A DNA stretch of 13,994 bases from CAZWCX01 sp964632945 (GTDB taxonomy: Bacteria > Planctomycetota > MHYJ01 > WSZJ01 > CAZWCX01). Where the stretch lies: assembly GCA_964632945.1 (NCBI GenBank), contig CAZWCX010000157.1, forward strand, positions 1-13,994, written 5' to 3'. A program made the translations under genes and the position numbers. Of the stretch, positions 1 to 7,377 are shown in pieces (position 1 is the first letter of the stretch; each line of letters opens with the position of its first letter). Under the pieces are notes generated by a model. It made no database searches and was not told the origin of the DNA. It saw nothing but the letters and a program-made list of their open reading frames with translations.

Positions 1-803
1 AGCGCGCGCCCCCACCCCCGATCGCTCGCCAGGCGGAAGCAGGAGCTCGCGCTTTCGCCCAGGGCGATCCCGCCGATCTGCTCGGGTCCGGCCGGGGCAT
101 CGACCTCCACCCGTTCGTCCGGGAAACGGGGATCGTAAGGATCCTGTTCTCCCAGGTGCTGAGTCCGGGTGTTGCGCATGCCGTCGATGCGAGACCCGGG
201 CGCCGATTCCACCGCGACCACGCGGATTCCGGGCCAGGTCCCGCGCAGCGCTCCGCCCAGGGACTGGATCAGTCCCCCCGAGCCGACCGGGCACACGAAG
301 TGCTCCGGCGGGGGCGCTTCGCCGTGGCGCAGTTGTTCCACCCATTCCTGCGCGAGTCCCTGATACGCGGCGGTCACGGATCGACGGTCGTATTGATTCA
401 GGTGCCAGGCATTGGCCGTCCGTGCGCGTTTCGTCGCTTCCGCCAGAAGGTCCGAGATCGGACGGTCGGGCGGAAAGATCGTGATGCGGGCGCCCGATTG
501 AAGCAGGCGATCCCGCTTGACCGCGTTCATGTTGGCGTAGATCAGCAGCTCGACGGGGAGTCCGAGGCTTCGACCCAGGCCGGCGAGCGCCAGCCCGGTC
601 GACCCCGAAGTGACCTCGACCAGGGTGGTGTTGCGGCGGATTTCGCCGGTTGCGAGCGCCGCGGTCACCTTGGCGAAGACCATCCGGTACTTCACGGTCC
701 CCGTGGTCTGAAAGGACTCGGCCTTCACCCACCGCGACCCTTCTCGCACGACGGGTGTGGTCACCGGGGACAACCGGGTGACCTCGCAGGGGGATGTCAG
801 CAC
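1..803 (-). CDS. Cysteine-synthase-like PLP-dependent enzyme (fold type II), C-terminus cut by window edge
   Basis: 267 codons are visible, reading leftward and still open at base 1. The family is usually 300-330 aa, so the C-terminal part is missing. The PLP lysine is probably K38 in TTGTVKYR (family pattern PtGSvKdR). The substrate/phosphate loop is TSGSTG at residues 65-70, where cysteine synthases normally have TSGNTG. The phosphate-binding GSGG lies at 174-177. An LNQYD stretch near residue 135 matches the family's substrate-binding region. Such enzymes make an aminoacrylate intermediate and add a nucleophile to it; relatives include CysK, CysM, cystathionine beta-synthase and SbnA. The GTG start overlaps the TGA of the upstream methyltransferase/E1 gene by 7 nt (GTGCTGA) and has GGGAGG 6 nt upstream, so translation is probably coupled. 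The Asn-to-Ser change makes a plain O-acetylserine sulfhydrylase assignment uncertain. The family is firm; the substrate is unknown. Confidence 0.85.
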   Translation of the reverse strand, partial: MLTSPCEVTRLSPVTTPVVREGSRWVKAESFQTTGTVKYRMVFAKVTAALATGEIRRNTTLVEVTSGSTGLALAGLGRSLGLPVELLIYANMNAVKRDRLLQSGARITIFPPDRPISDLLAEATKRARTANAWHLNQYDRRSVTAAYQGLAQEWVEQLRHGEAPPPEHFVCPVGSGGLIQSLGGALRGTWPGIRVVAVESAPGSRIDGMRNTRTQHLGEQDPYDPRFPDERVEVDAPAGPEQIGGIALGESASSCFRLASDRGWGRA

Positions 804-3157
804 GACGCGCCTCCCGTCTCGCCCGGGAAGTCGAGAATCTTCACGAAACGGGTCGGATCCGACAGGTCGACCTGAATCCCGCGCGGGGCGAACAGGACCC
901 GATCGCGTCTGCCGAGCGCCAGGTTTTCGATGGCGGAAACCACGAGCACCGACGCCTGGTCGACTCCCACCGCATCCAGGGGGATCGTCCGCTCCCCGCG
1001 CGCCGCCGCATGGTACATGTCGGCCGGGGCCTCGGGCGGGAAGTGGGGGATCAGCCGGCGGAGGAGGCGCACCCCCAGCTCGATCGGGGGGAGTTCCTCC
1101 TCCAGCCCGAAGAACGGCTCGAACCCGACCCCCTCCGGATCGAATACATAGAGGACGGCGCCGTTGACTACGGACGGGGCGGTCAGCACGATCTTCCTCT
1201 GCCGCCGGGCTTCACGGTAGAGCGCGATCTTCTCGTGAAAGCCGTGATAGTCGATCATGTCCACGACGAAGTTCGCATGTCGCACCAGCGCGGGGATGTT
1301 CGCCCGCATCACCCCTTGCGGTACGGGAATGACTTCGAGATGGGGATTGATGTCGAGCAGTCGCTCCTGCATGACGGCGACTTTTTCCCGTCCCCGCGTG
1401 CTCATCAGGCTGCCCCGTTGGCGGATGTTGTGCGGCTCGTACTGGTCCAGGTCGGCGATCAGGAGCCGCCCGATCCCCTTGCGCGCCAGGAGTTCGGCGA
1501 TATTGGACCCGCCCCCGAGCCCGGCCACGAGCACGGCCGTGTCCCGGAGTCGCTGGAATCGATCCGGAGGCAGATGGGCGTTCAGGCTCCGCTGAAAGAG
1601 CTCTTCCACCCTCACCGCCGGCGCCGCGGATGCGCGCTCGAGGAGGGGACGCGTCTCGGCCTTGCGCACGCACAAGAGCACCCCCTCGCCCCCATACAAG
1701 GTCGGATCGATGTCTTCGACCTCGCACGGTCCCAGGTCCGCGATCAGTTGCACCAACCCCTCCGGGGACCAGCCATGGTTGCCCATGCCGAGCCGGCGGG
1801 ACAAGGCGCTCCTGAGGAGCCCGGGGGAGGGGGCGGGCGCCGCGGCGATTCCGGCGGTCACGGCCCTTGGCAGGCTGTCCGCCGAATGCGGCGTGAACAG
1901 AAGGAGGAGTCCACCGGGCCGGAGCGCCCCGAAGGCCCGGCGCAGCAGGGCGGCCCCATCGACCTCGGGCGACTGATGGGCATTCAGGCAGACGACGACA
2001 TCGCGCGACGAGGGCGCCGGATCCCCTGCGTCCAGAGCCGCGCACTCGAATTGGACCTGCTCCCGGCGGACATGTCGACGCCGACCCCGCTCGATGTCGG
2101 CGCCCGAGGCGTCGATTCCGTAGTACGCGGTGGAGGAGTCGAGATGGTCGAGCAGGGGCGCATCGCCGCAACCGAGTTCGAGGACCCGGGCGGCGGACGG
2201 AATCCGGCGCGCGACCGCCTTCAGCAGCGCCTGTTCGAACGGCCCGGCGCGCAGCGGGTCGCCGTCCGCTTCGGGTCCGACCCGGATTCCGGGGGACGGC
2301 GGCGACGCGGCTTCCACCACCGTGATCTCGCCCGGCAGGATCATCAGGCAGGTGTCGTGATCGAAGCGCACGCGGCCGTGTTTCCGCAGGGTCACCGCCT
2401 GGACCTGCGGAATCTGGAGCTCGGGAGTCCGTTCGGCCACTTCCGGCCGGGAAAAGTACTGTTGCTCCACGACCTGCGAATGGATGCGGTACTCGAAGTG
2501 CATCCCGCATCGGGGCGGGCCGAATCCCGCTTCCTGAAGCCTGGTGTAGAACTCGTCCCGGGTCAGGAAGTAGCGCCGCTCCGCCTGCGCGGTCAATCCC
2601 GCGAGGGAATCCTTCACGCGAGCGATGTTCCGGAACTCGTCGCGCTCCCGTCGATCGTCGAACAGGAAACCGAGATTGACCAATCGTCCTCCCGGCGCCA
2701 GCACCCTGCGAATCGACCGGTACAGGGTGCCCTGTTCCTCGAGCGGGATCTCATGGTTGCCGCTCTTGATCAACACCAGGTCGAAGGAACCGTCCGCCAG
2801 CGTGCGGCCGTCTTCCCTCGACGACATCGAAAGTACGTCGCCCCATACGATTTCGACCGGATGGTCGACCAGTCGGGCGCGCGCAAACTCGCACTGTACC
2901 CGGGAAAACTCGAGCATGGTCACCCGGGGAGGCGGAACCCCCCGGGCCCGGACGTGCTCGAACAGTCGCAGCGAGAGATTGCCGTCGCCGCCCATCGCAT
3001 CCAGAACCGAGCGGGCGTTGGCGGCCCCGGCCAGGTCAAAGAACCGGTCGATCAATTCAGGGGAGAACCCGTTCACTTCGTCCTGTTGGTACTTTCCCAC
3101 GAGGTCGTAGCCACTTCCCGAGATCTCCCGCGTCAATTCGATCGGACTGCTTTCCAC
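797..3157 (-). CDS. Fusion protein: two SAM-methyltransferase-like domains plus E1/ThiF-like adenylating domain
   Basis: This is a 786-aa cytosolic protein with no signal or membrane segment. Domain 1 (about 30-240) is a class I methyltransferase fold with motif I VLDAMGGDGN at 51-60 and a post-motif VLAPGG near 152. Domain 2 (about 300-500) is a second such fold with VLELGCGD at 325-332 and ALRPGG near 411. Domain 3 (about 535-786) is an E1/ThiF/MoeB-like Rossmann domain. It has GLGGGSN at 546-552, D569 and D571, HNIRQR at 576-581, K592 and D636, matching the ATP and Mg contacts of MoeB. No cysteine follows in this domain except the last residue, C786, so it may adenylate a carboxylate without forming a thioester, as TcdA-like enzymes do. 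The start is GTG, with GGAGG 10 nt upstream. It is coupled to the PLP gene downstream. Substrates are unknown; a natural-product or sulfur-transfer role is inference. Confidence 0.85.
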   Translation of the reverse strand: MESSPIELTREISGSGYDLVGKYQQDEVNGFSPELIDRFFDLAGAANARSVLDAMGGDGNLSLRLFEHVRARGVPPPRVTMLEFSRVQCEFARARLVDHPVEIVWGDVLSMSSREDGRTLADGSFDLVLIKSGNHEIPLEEQGTLYRSIRRVLAPGGRLVNLGFLFDDRRERDEFRNIARVKDSLAGLTAQAERRYFLTRDEFYTRLQEAGFGPPRCGMHFEYRIHSQVVEQQYFSRPEVAERTPELQIPQVQAVTLRKHGRVRFDHDTCLMILPGEITVVEAASPPSPGIRVGPEADGDPLRAGPFEQALLKAVARRIPSAARVLELGCGDAPLLDHLDSSTAYYGIDASGADIERGRRRHVRREQVQFECAALDAGDPAPSSRDVVVCLNAHQSPEVDGAALLRRAFGALRPGGLLLLFTPHSADSLPRAVTAGIAAAPAPSPGLLRSALSRRLGMGNHGWSPEGLVQLIADLGPCEVEDIDPTLYGGEGVLLCVRKAETRPLLERASAAPAVRVEELFQRSLNAHLPPDRFQRLRDTAVLVAGLGGGSNIAELLARKGIGRLLIADLDQYEPHNIRQRGSLMSTRGREKVAVMQERLLDINPHLEVIPVPQGVMRANIPALVRHANFVVDMIDYHGFHEKIALYREARRQRKIVLTAPSVVNGAVLYVFDPEGVGFEPFFGLEEELPPIELGVRLLRRLIPHFPPEAPADMYHAAARGERTIPLDAVGVDQASVLVVSAIENLALGRRDRVLFAPRGIQVDLSDPTRFVKILDFPGETGGASC

Positions 3158-3471
3158 GGCGGCCTATCCTCCGACGAGAAACGCTGGCGGATTCTCAATC
3201 CCGCCTCCGCAGAAGCAAAGGGGGTGCCCGTGGGCTCGGGTTCCGCGATGGTTCGTAACCTGCCGCTGGTCAAGAACGTGCAAGGGGAGGGCTGAAGAGG
3301 GACCAGCCGTCCGGCGACGAGGCGATGCACTTCGATACACGATGGCGGGGGAGGCCGATCGGGATCGGCGTGGGAGGGCCTGCGGCGGCCAGCCGTGGGC
3401 TTGCCGGGGGGTGTATCATCCGGTGACGGCGCAGTATCAGATTGCAACACCGTCCCGACTGGAGTGTGGGA
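3158..3471. other. Non-coding gap between histidine kinase and methyltransferase/E1 genes
   Basis: This 314-nt stretch separates the histidine kinase stop from the GTG of the methyltransferase/E1 gene. Open frames crossing it are rich in Pro, Arg and Ser and look like high-GC noise. It holds the perfect inverted repeat at 3354-3369 and a GGAGG ribosome site just before the downstream gene. On the minus strand a TTGACC hexamer (near 3266-3271) resembles a -35 box but has no convincing -10 partner 16-18 nt on. I see no T-tract terminator. The leader for the methyltransferase/E1-PLP operon, and probably its promoter, should lie here, but I cannot place the promoter. Confidence 0.6.
3354..3369. 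repeat. Perfect inverted repeat, 7-bp arms with 2-nt centre
   Basis: The arms GCCGATC and GATCGGC flank GG. The repeat lies inside the intergenic gap, about 100 nt past the histidine kinase stop and about 200 nt before the methyltransferase/E1 start. No T-run follows on either strand, so a standard intrinsic terminator is unlikely. It could be a regulator-binding palindrome or an mRNA hairpin at the end of the kinase transcript. The repeat is directly visible; its function is a guess. Confidence 0.5.
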
Positions 3472-5544
3472 TTACGCGGGGAGCGTGCGGTCCGGTACGG
3501 GGTGGCGGCGGGAGTCGAGGGCTTCCCGCAGGGCGCGCAGGAACTCGTCCGGACCGGCCGGCTTGGCGAGGATGGCGGCGACGCCCAGTCTCCGCAACTG
3601 CTCCTCCTCCGCGGCGGTGCCGTACGCGCTGTGGACCACCACGCGGATATCCGGCTGGGCCTGGAGGGCGGCGAAGCAGGCTTCCGTTCCATTCATGCCG
3701 GGCATCTGGAGGTCGAGAATGATGCCGTCGACGTGCACGGTGGGAAGCCAGTCCTTGACGGCGCGACCATTCTCGCCGAAGAGGACGTGGTATCCGGCCC
3801 GCTCAAGGAGACTCCCGTAGCACTCCCGGATCCCGGGGTCGTCGTCGAGGAGGAGGATGGTTTCCCCCTGGGCCGCCGGCGGTGCCCCCGACCGACCCGC
3901 GGGGACCGCAACCTCCGGGAGATAGATCGTCATCCTCGTTCCTTCGGATCCGGATTCGACATCGATTACTCCCCGGTGATCGCCGACGACCGCGGCGACG
4001 ATGGCCAGGCCGAGGCCGGAGCCGGACCGGTCGCGGCCGTCCTTGGAGGAGAAGAACGGTTCGAAGATACGGTCGCGGATTTCGGCCGGGATTCCGGGAC
4101 CGCGATCCTCGACCGAGAGGGCGGCCCAGCGACCGGGGGTCAGGAATCCCAAGTGGCATCCCCGGGTCTCGCGGATGTCATGGGATTCGACGCGGATCAG
4201 GACGGTGTCGTCCCGACGCGGTTGGGCCTCGAGGGCGTTTACGATCAGGTTGCCGAGCGCGCGGGAGAGCTGCGACCATGAGCCCTCCGCCCATACGGGG
4301 GTCCCCGATTGGACCCGGACGTCGGGCGTCTGGGCCAGGTTGACGACCTCCCGGGCCAGATCCGCCAGGGACAGGGGGTGAAAATCCATTCGACCCCGCC
4401 GCGCGAGCGCGAGCATCTGGCTGTTGAGCGCGAGGACCCGTTCGAGGCGGGCGCGCACGCGCTCCACGGAGTGACGGGCCGCCCCCTGCCGTTCGAGGGC
4501 GAGGTGGAGGTCGGCGATCTCCTGGAAAATCGGGGCGAGCAGGTTCTGGAGGTCGTGGGCATAGCCTCCGGCGGTCTGGGCCGCCAGTTCCAGGCGTCGC
4601 TGGCGCTGGATCACTTCGGACTTCGCTTCCAGATCCCGGGCTTGCTGTTCGAGCAACTCGGATTGCTGGCGGTTCAGGAGCGCGAGTTCCTCCCGCGCGG
4701 CCTTGAGGGATGCCGTCCGGTTTTCGAGAAGCCCGTGAACGTCCTCGGTGTGGATGGCGAGTTGGTGGCGGTGGTGGAAGAAGAGCAGCATGGTGGCGCC
4801 GCCCATGAGCGTGAGGGCGATGAGGTACTGGACCGGCGGCCAGTGAAAAGAGACGGTCAGAAACGCAGCCAACACGGCTTCGGCGAGGAGCACGGCGAGG
4901 AAGTGGGCCAGGAAGATCGCACGGGAGACGCGCACCGGCACGCGCCCGGAGAGGTCGCGAGGCAGATGGCTCCAGCCGAACAGCACGGCCAGGATGTTGA
5001 GAGCCGCCATGTGGGCGTAACCGAGGACCATGGCCGTGTCGATGCCGTCGCGCATGGTCCAATAGTACGTCGCGCAGCCGAACGCCATGGCGCCGTAGTA
5101 GGCGCACAGCACGGCGGGCGCGAAGGTGCGTCGCTCCCGATAGCGGGCGGCGAACGCCGCGGCGATGGCGCCGAACCCGAGCGGGAAGGCCACGCTGGTT
5201 GCGACCGAGGGGTGGATGAAGGAGTAGGTTGCGATGCCCAGACCGGTGACTCCACCTGCGATCCCGAGCGCGGACGGGGATGGGTGGCCGAGGAGGAAAA
5301 GCGAGGCGCCGGTGAGCCCGCCCATCCAGCCCAGGCGGAGCAGCTCATACGCGGGCGTGGAGAGCGTCGGGTGGAGGAAATCGAGGGCGGCGCGAAAGAG
5401 GACGACGGCGGCGAAGACCGCGTAGCGGCGCCGGCGAGTTGCGTCGACGACCGCCTGGACGGCCATGAACGTGCCCAGCAGGATCCAGGAGGTCAGGGCC
5501 GACCAGACCGCCAGCGAGGATACGTTTTCCAGGACCCCACCCAT
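3472..5544 (-). CDS. Polytopic membrane hybrid histidine kinase with C-terminal receiver domain
   Basis: This is a 690-aa sensor kinase. About eight or nine hydrophobic segments fill residues 9-256 (roughly 9-33, 41-58, 65-86, 90-112, 115-134, 141-162, 171-192, 208-232, 236-256), with no large periplasmic loop, so the sensor is probably the membrane block itself. A coiled linker spans about 266-320. The dimerisation box AGGYAHDLQNLL carries the phospho-acceptor H330. The ATPase domain shows N436 (N box), DRGPGIP at 480-486 and SGSGLGLA from 507. A receiver domain follows from about 561, with acidic DDD at 567-569, phospho-acceptor D611 in DLQMPGMNG, S639 and K661. All catalytic residues are present. 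The ATG is preceded by GAGGTG. It is the last gene of the 94-aa protein/NtrC regulator operon, 66 nt after the regulator, so the two probably form a cognate pair. The signal is unknown; the membrane region matches no sensor domain I can name. Confidence 0.93.
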   Translation of the reverse strand: MGGVLENVSSLAVWSALTSWILLGTFMAVQAVVDATRRRRYAVFAAVVLFRAALDFLHPTLSTPAYELLRLGWMGGLTGASLFLLGHPSPSALGIAGGVTGLGIATYSFIHPSVATSVAFPLGFGAIAAAFAARYRERRTFAPAVLCAYYGAMAFGCATYYWTMRDGIDTAMVLGYAHMAALNILAVLFGWSHLPRDLSGRVPVRVSRAIFLAHFLAVLLAEAVLAAFLTVSFHWPPVQYLIALTLMGGATMLLFFHHRHQLAIHTEDVHGLLENRTASLKAAREELALLNRQQSELLEQQARDLEAKSEVIQRQRRLELAAQTAGGYAHDLQNLLAPIFQEIADLHLALERQGAARHSVERVRARLERVLALNSQMLALARRGRMDFHPLSLADLAREVVNLAQTPDVRVQSGTPVWAEGSWSQLSRALGNLIVNALEAQPRRDDTVLIRVESHDIRETRGCHLGFLTPGRWAALSVEDRGPGIPAEIRDRIFEPFFSSKDGRDRSGSGLGLAIVAAVVGDHRGVIDVESGSEGTRMTIYLPEVAVPAGRSGAPPAAQGETILLLDDDPGIRECYGSLLERAGYHVLFGENGRAVKDWLPTVHVDGIILDLQMPGMNGTEACFAALQAQPDIRVVVHSAYGTAAEEEQLRRLGVAAILAKPAGPDEFLRALREALDSRRHPVPDRTLPA

Positions 5545-5554
5545 TCGGGCACCT

Positions 5555-5567
5555 CGAACCCGGTTCG
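5555..5567. repeat. Short palindrome before the kinase start (6-bp arms, 1-nt centre)
   Basis: CGAACC and GGTTCG flank a single C in the 66-nt spacer between the response regulator and the histidine kinase. It abuts the kinase ribosome site (GAGGT, minus strand, 5551-5555). It could form a small mRNA structure affecting kinase translation, but a 1-nt loop must open to fold, and GC-rich DNA produces such palindromes by chance. Confidence 0.3.
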
Positions 5568-5610
5568 CGACCCGGGCGCGGCGCCGGAATCGCGGAAGTC
5601 CGATCGTCCG

Positions 5611-6933
5611 CTACGCCGAGTTGCTCCGTTCCCGGTACTGCTTCAACCAGCGGTTCAGCGTTACGCGACTGATGCCGAGGCGATCCGCCGCTTTGGTCTG
5701 GTTGCCCCCGCAAGCCGCCAGGGCCTGCATCACCGCCTGGTACCGCACGGCCTCCAGATTCTGGCCGGTCTTCGTTCCGATCCGCACGTGCTCGGGGAGG
5801 GAATCCGGCGTCAACCGATCGCTTTTCTCGACCAGCACCGCCATGCTCATGATCCCTTCGAGCTCTCTCACGTTGCCCGGCCACAAGTGCTTTTCGAGGC
5901 AGCGCATGGTTTCGGGATCGAGCGACCGGATCGTTCGTCCATACTGGCAGGAGTACTTCTCCAGGAAGTATCGGCTCAGCAGCCCGACATCCCCCGGTCG
6001 ATCCCGGAGTGGGGGAAGCAGGACGGCGTGACTGGAGAGCCGGTAATAGAGGTCTTCGCGAAAGTCCCCGTCGCGGACGGCCGCCGCGAGGTCGCGGTTG
6101 GTGGCCACGACGAGACGCGCCTCGAGGGGGCGTTCGACGGCTTCTCCGACCCGGCAGTAGCGGCGCGATTGAACGACGCGCAGGAACTTGGTCTGGGATT
6201 CGGGAGAGATCTCGCCGATTTCGTCGAGAAAGAGGGTTCCTCCGGCCGCGGTCCCGAAGTAGCCGGGATGATCTTGAGTGGCGCCGGTGAAGGCTCCGGC
6301 GCGGTGTCCGAACAGCTCGGATTCGAACAACGGGGGGCTCAGGGCGGCGACATTGACGGGCACGAACGGCCCCGCGCGACGCGCGCTGAGGGCGTGGAGC
6401 CGCTCCGCAACCAGTTCTTTCCCCGTCCCCGTTTCGCCGCCCAGCAATACGGTAACGTCGGTGCCGGCCAGCGCGCGCACCCGCGCGAAAATCTCCCGGA
6501 GCGAGGCCGCTCCGGTGATGAGCCCGCGGAATTCCGCGTCGTCCGTCGGCGGAGCGCTCCGGCTGCCGAACCAGGACTCCAGGACACGGCCGACGCGGTC
6601 CGCCTGGAGCGGCTTGAGAAGGTAGTTGTAGGCGCCGGACTTGATCGCCCGCACCGCGTGCTCCACGTCGTTGACCACGGTCGCCATCACCACGCCCACT
6701 TCGGGCCGGCGAAGGCGGATGCGCATCAGCAGTTCGAGGCCGTTCAACCTGGGCATGCGGACGTCCAGGAGCACGATCGAGACTTCCGGCGCACGTTCCA
6801 ACAGGGACTCCACCGCTTCCGGATTCGATTCGGTCAGGGTCCGGTAGCCGAGATCGAGAACCATCCGGGCGTGCGAGGTCGCGACCTCGATGTCGTCATC
6901 GACGATGAGGACGGTCGGTCCTGGCTTCAGCAT
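5611..6933 (-). CDS. NtrC-family sigma-54-dependent response regulator
   Basis: This 440-aa protein has the full three-domain layout. The receiver (1-120) has acidic VDDD at 11-14, phospho-acceptor D57, T85 and K107. The AAA+ domain (about 135-370) has Walker A GETGTGKE at 166-173, the sigma-54-contacting GAFTGA loop at 213-218, Walker B TLFLDE near 233-238 and an R-D-L-Y-Y-R-L type stretch near 292-299. The C-terminal Fis-type helix-turn-helix (about 408-432) includes QTKAADRLGISRVTL. All residues for phosphorylation, ATP hydrolysis and sigma-54 remodelling are there. I chose ATG 6933 because it starts just before the receiver and overlaps the 94-aa gene's stop as ATGCTGA. Longer versions add 65 Arg/Pro-rich residues and would run deep into that gene. 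There is no good ribosome site of its own, so translational coupling is likely. Targets are unknown; I found no clear TGGCAC-N5-TTGC promoter in the window. Confidence 0.95.
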   Translation of the reverse strand: MLKPGPTVLIVDDDIEVATSHARMVLDLGYRTLTESNPEAVESLLERAPEVSIVLLDVRMPRLNGLELLMRIRLRRPEVGVVMATVVNDVEHAVRAIKSGAYNYLLKPLQADRVGRVLESWFGSRSAPPTDDAEFRGLITGAASLREIFARVRALAGTDVTVLLGGETGTGKELVAERLHALSARRAGPFVPVNVAALSPPLFESELFGHRAGAFTGATQDHPGYFGTAAGGTLFLDEIGEISPESQTKFLRVVQSRRYCRVGEAVERPLEARLVVATNRDLAAAVRDGDFREDLYYRLSSHAVLLPPLRDRPGDVGLLSRYFLEKYSCQYGRTIRSLDPETMRCLEKHLWPGNVRELEGIMSMAVLVEKSDRLTPDSLPEHVRIGTKTGQNLEAVRYQAVMQALAACGGNQTKAADRLGISRVTLNRWLKQYRERSNSA

Positions 6934-7211
6934 AGGGATTGGACGAGGGCTCGCGCCTCGGCCTCGTCGAGATGGATTTCGGAGCTGACGCGCCCGAGCC
7001 GGTCGAACAGCTGGAGGACGGCATCGTGGCCGCCGAAGATCACGCCGCGCAGATAGGAGTCGGGGGGTAGGTCCGGGGACAGGCGTCCGGAGGTGACCTT
7101 GCGAAGAAATGCGGCGGCGTCGTGGCACTCCACGAGGATGTTGCCTGCGCGGGAGCCGACGTGGACAGGGATTTCCCGACCGCCGTCGAGCCGCAGATAT
7201 CCGGTCCGCAC
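6927..7211 (-). CDS. Small protein of unknown function (94 aa), first gene of the two-component operon
   Basis: This soluble-looking protein has no membrane segment and no motif I recognise. Its composition is balanced, with alternating strand-like and helical stretches (GYLRLDGGREIPVHVG near the N-terminus, an acidic-hydrophobic helix DEAEARALVQSL at the end), which argues for a real folded protein. The start is GTG with GGAGGG 4 nt upstream, about 40 nt after the predicted transcription start of the promoter at 7258-7286. Its TGA overlaps the ATG of the NtrC-type regulator by 7 nt, so the two should be made in fixed proportion. Position suggests an accessory or modulator of the two-component system; that is inference only. 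Confidence 0.75.
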   Translation of the reverse strand: MRTGYLRLDGGREIPVHVGSRAGNILVECHDAAAFLRKVTSGRLSPDLPPDSYLRGVIFGGHDAVLQLFDRLGRVSSEIHLDEAEARALVQSLC

Positions 7212-7257
7212 GGAGCCCTCCGCATCACGCGCCTGAACGCCCGAGCCAGTGAAGTGG

Positions 7258-7286
7258 ATTATAGAGTCCCGGCTTCCGATTGTCGA
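7258..7286 (-). promoter_or_regulatory. Sigma-70-type promoter for the 94-aa/NtrC/kinase operon
   Basis: On the minus strand, TCGACA (7281-7286, 5 of 6 matches to TTGACA), a 17-nt spacer and a perfect TATAAT (7258-7263) form a near-consensus promoter. Transcription would begin near 7250 and reach the GTG at 7211 after roughly 40 nt. It lies in the divergent gap shared with the serine protease on the plus strand. The AT-rich box stands out from very GC-rich surroundings. Confidence 0.75.
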
Positions 7287-7377
7287 TTTGCAAGTGGCGG
7301 ATTGCCGTTTTTTCCCGTTGCGTGGAAGGGTACACTGCGCTTCCGTCCCGCGTGTCCGCTCACGAAAGGAAGTCGAG

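Noticed and set aside
794..3295. Plus-strand open frame of 833 codons
   Set aside because: It is antisense to the methyltransferase/E1 gene, with repetitive Arg/Gly/His/Asp composition typical of the complement of high-GC coding DNA. No recognisable domain.
3133..3450. Minus-strand 105-codon frame in the gap, checked as a possible small carrier protein
   Set aside because: Pro/Arg/Ser-rich noise with no GG ending or beta-grasp-like pattern, and it overlaps the methyltransferase/E1 start.
4309..7056. Plus-strand open frame of 915 codons
   Set aside because: It is antisense to the histidine kinase and NtrC-type regulator, both of which have complete catalytic motifs. A GC-driven shadow.
6934..7128. 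N-terminal extension of the NtrC-type regulator to 7128
   Set aside because: It would add 65 Arg/Pro-rich residues before a normal receiver start and overlap the 94-aa gene by about 200 nt.
7302..7336. Promoter for the serine protease on the plus strand
   Set aside because: TACACT could be a -10, but the hexamer 17 nt upstream is TTTTTT and TTGCCG is 23 nt away; too weak to list.
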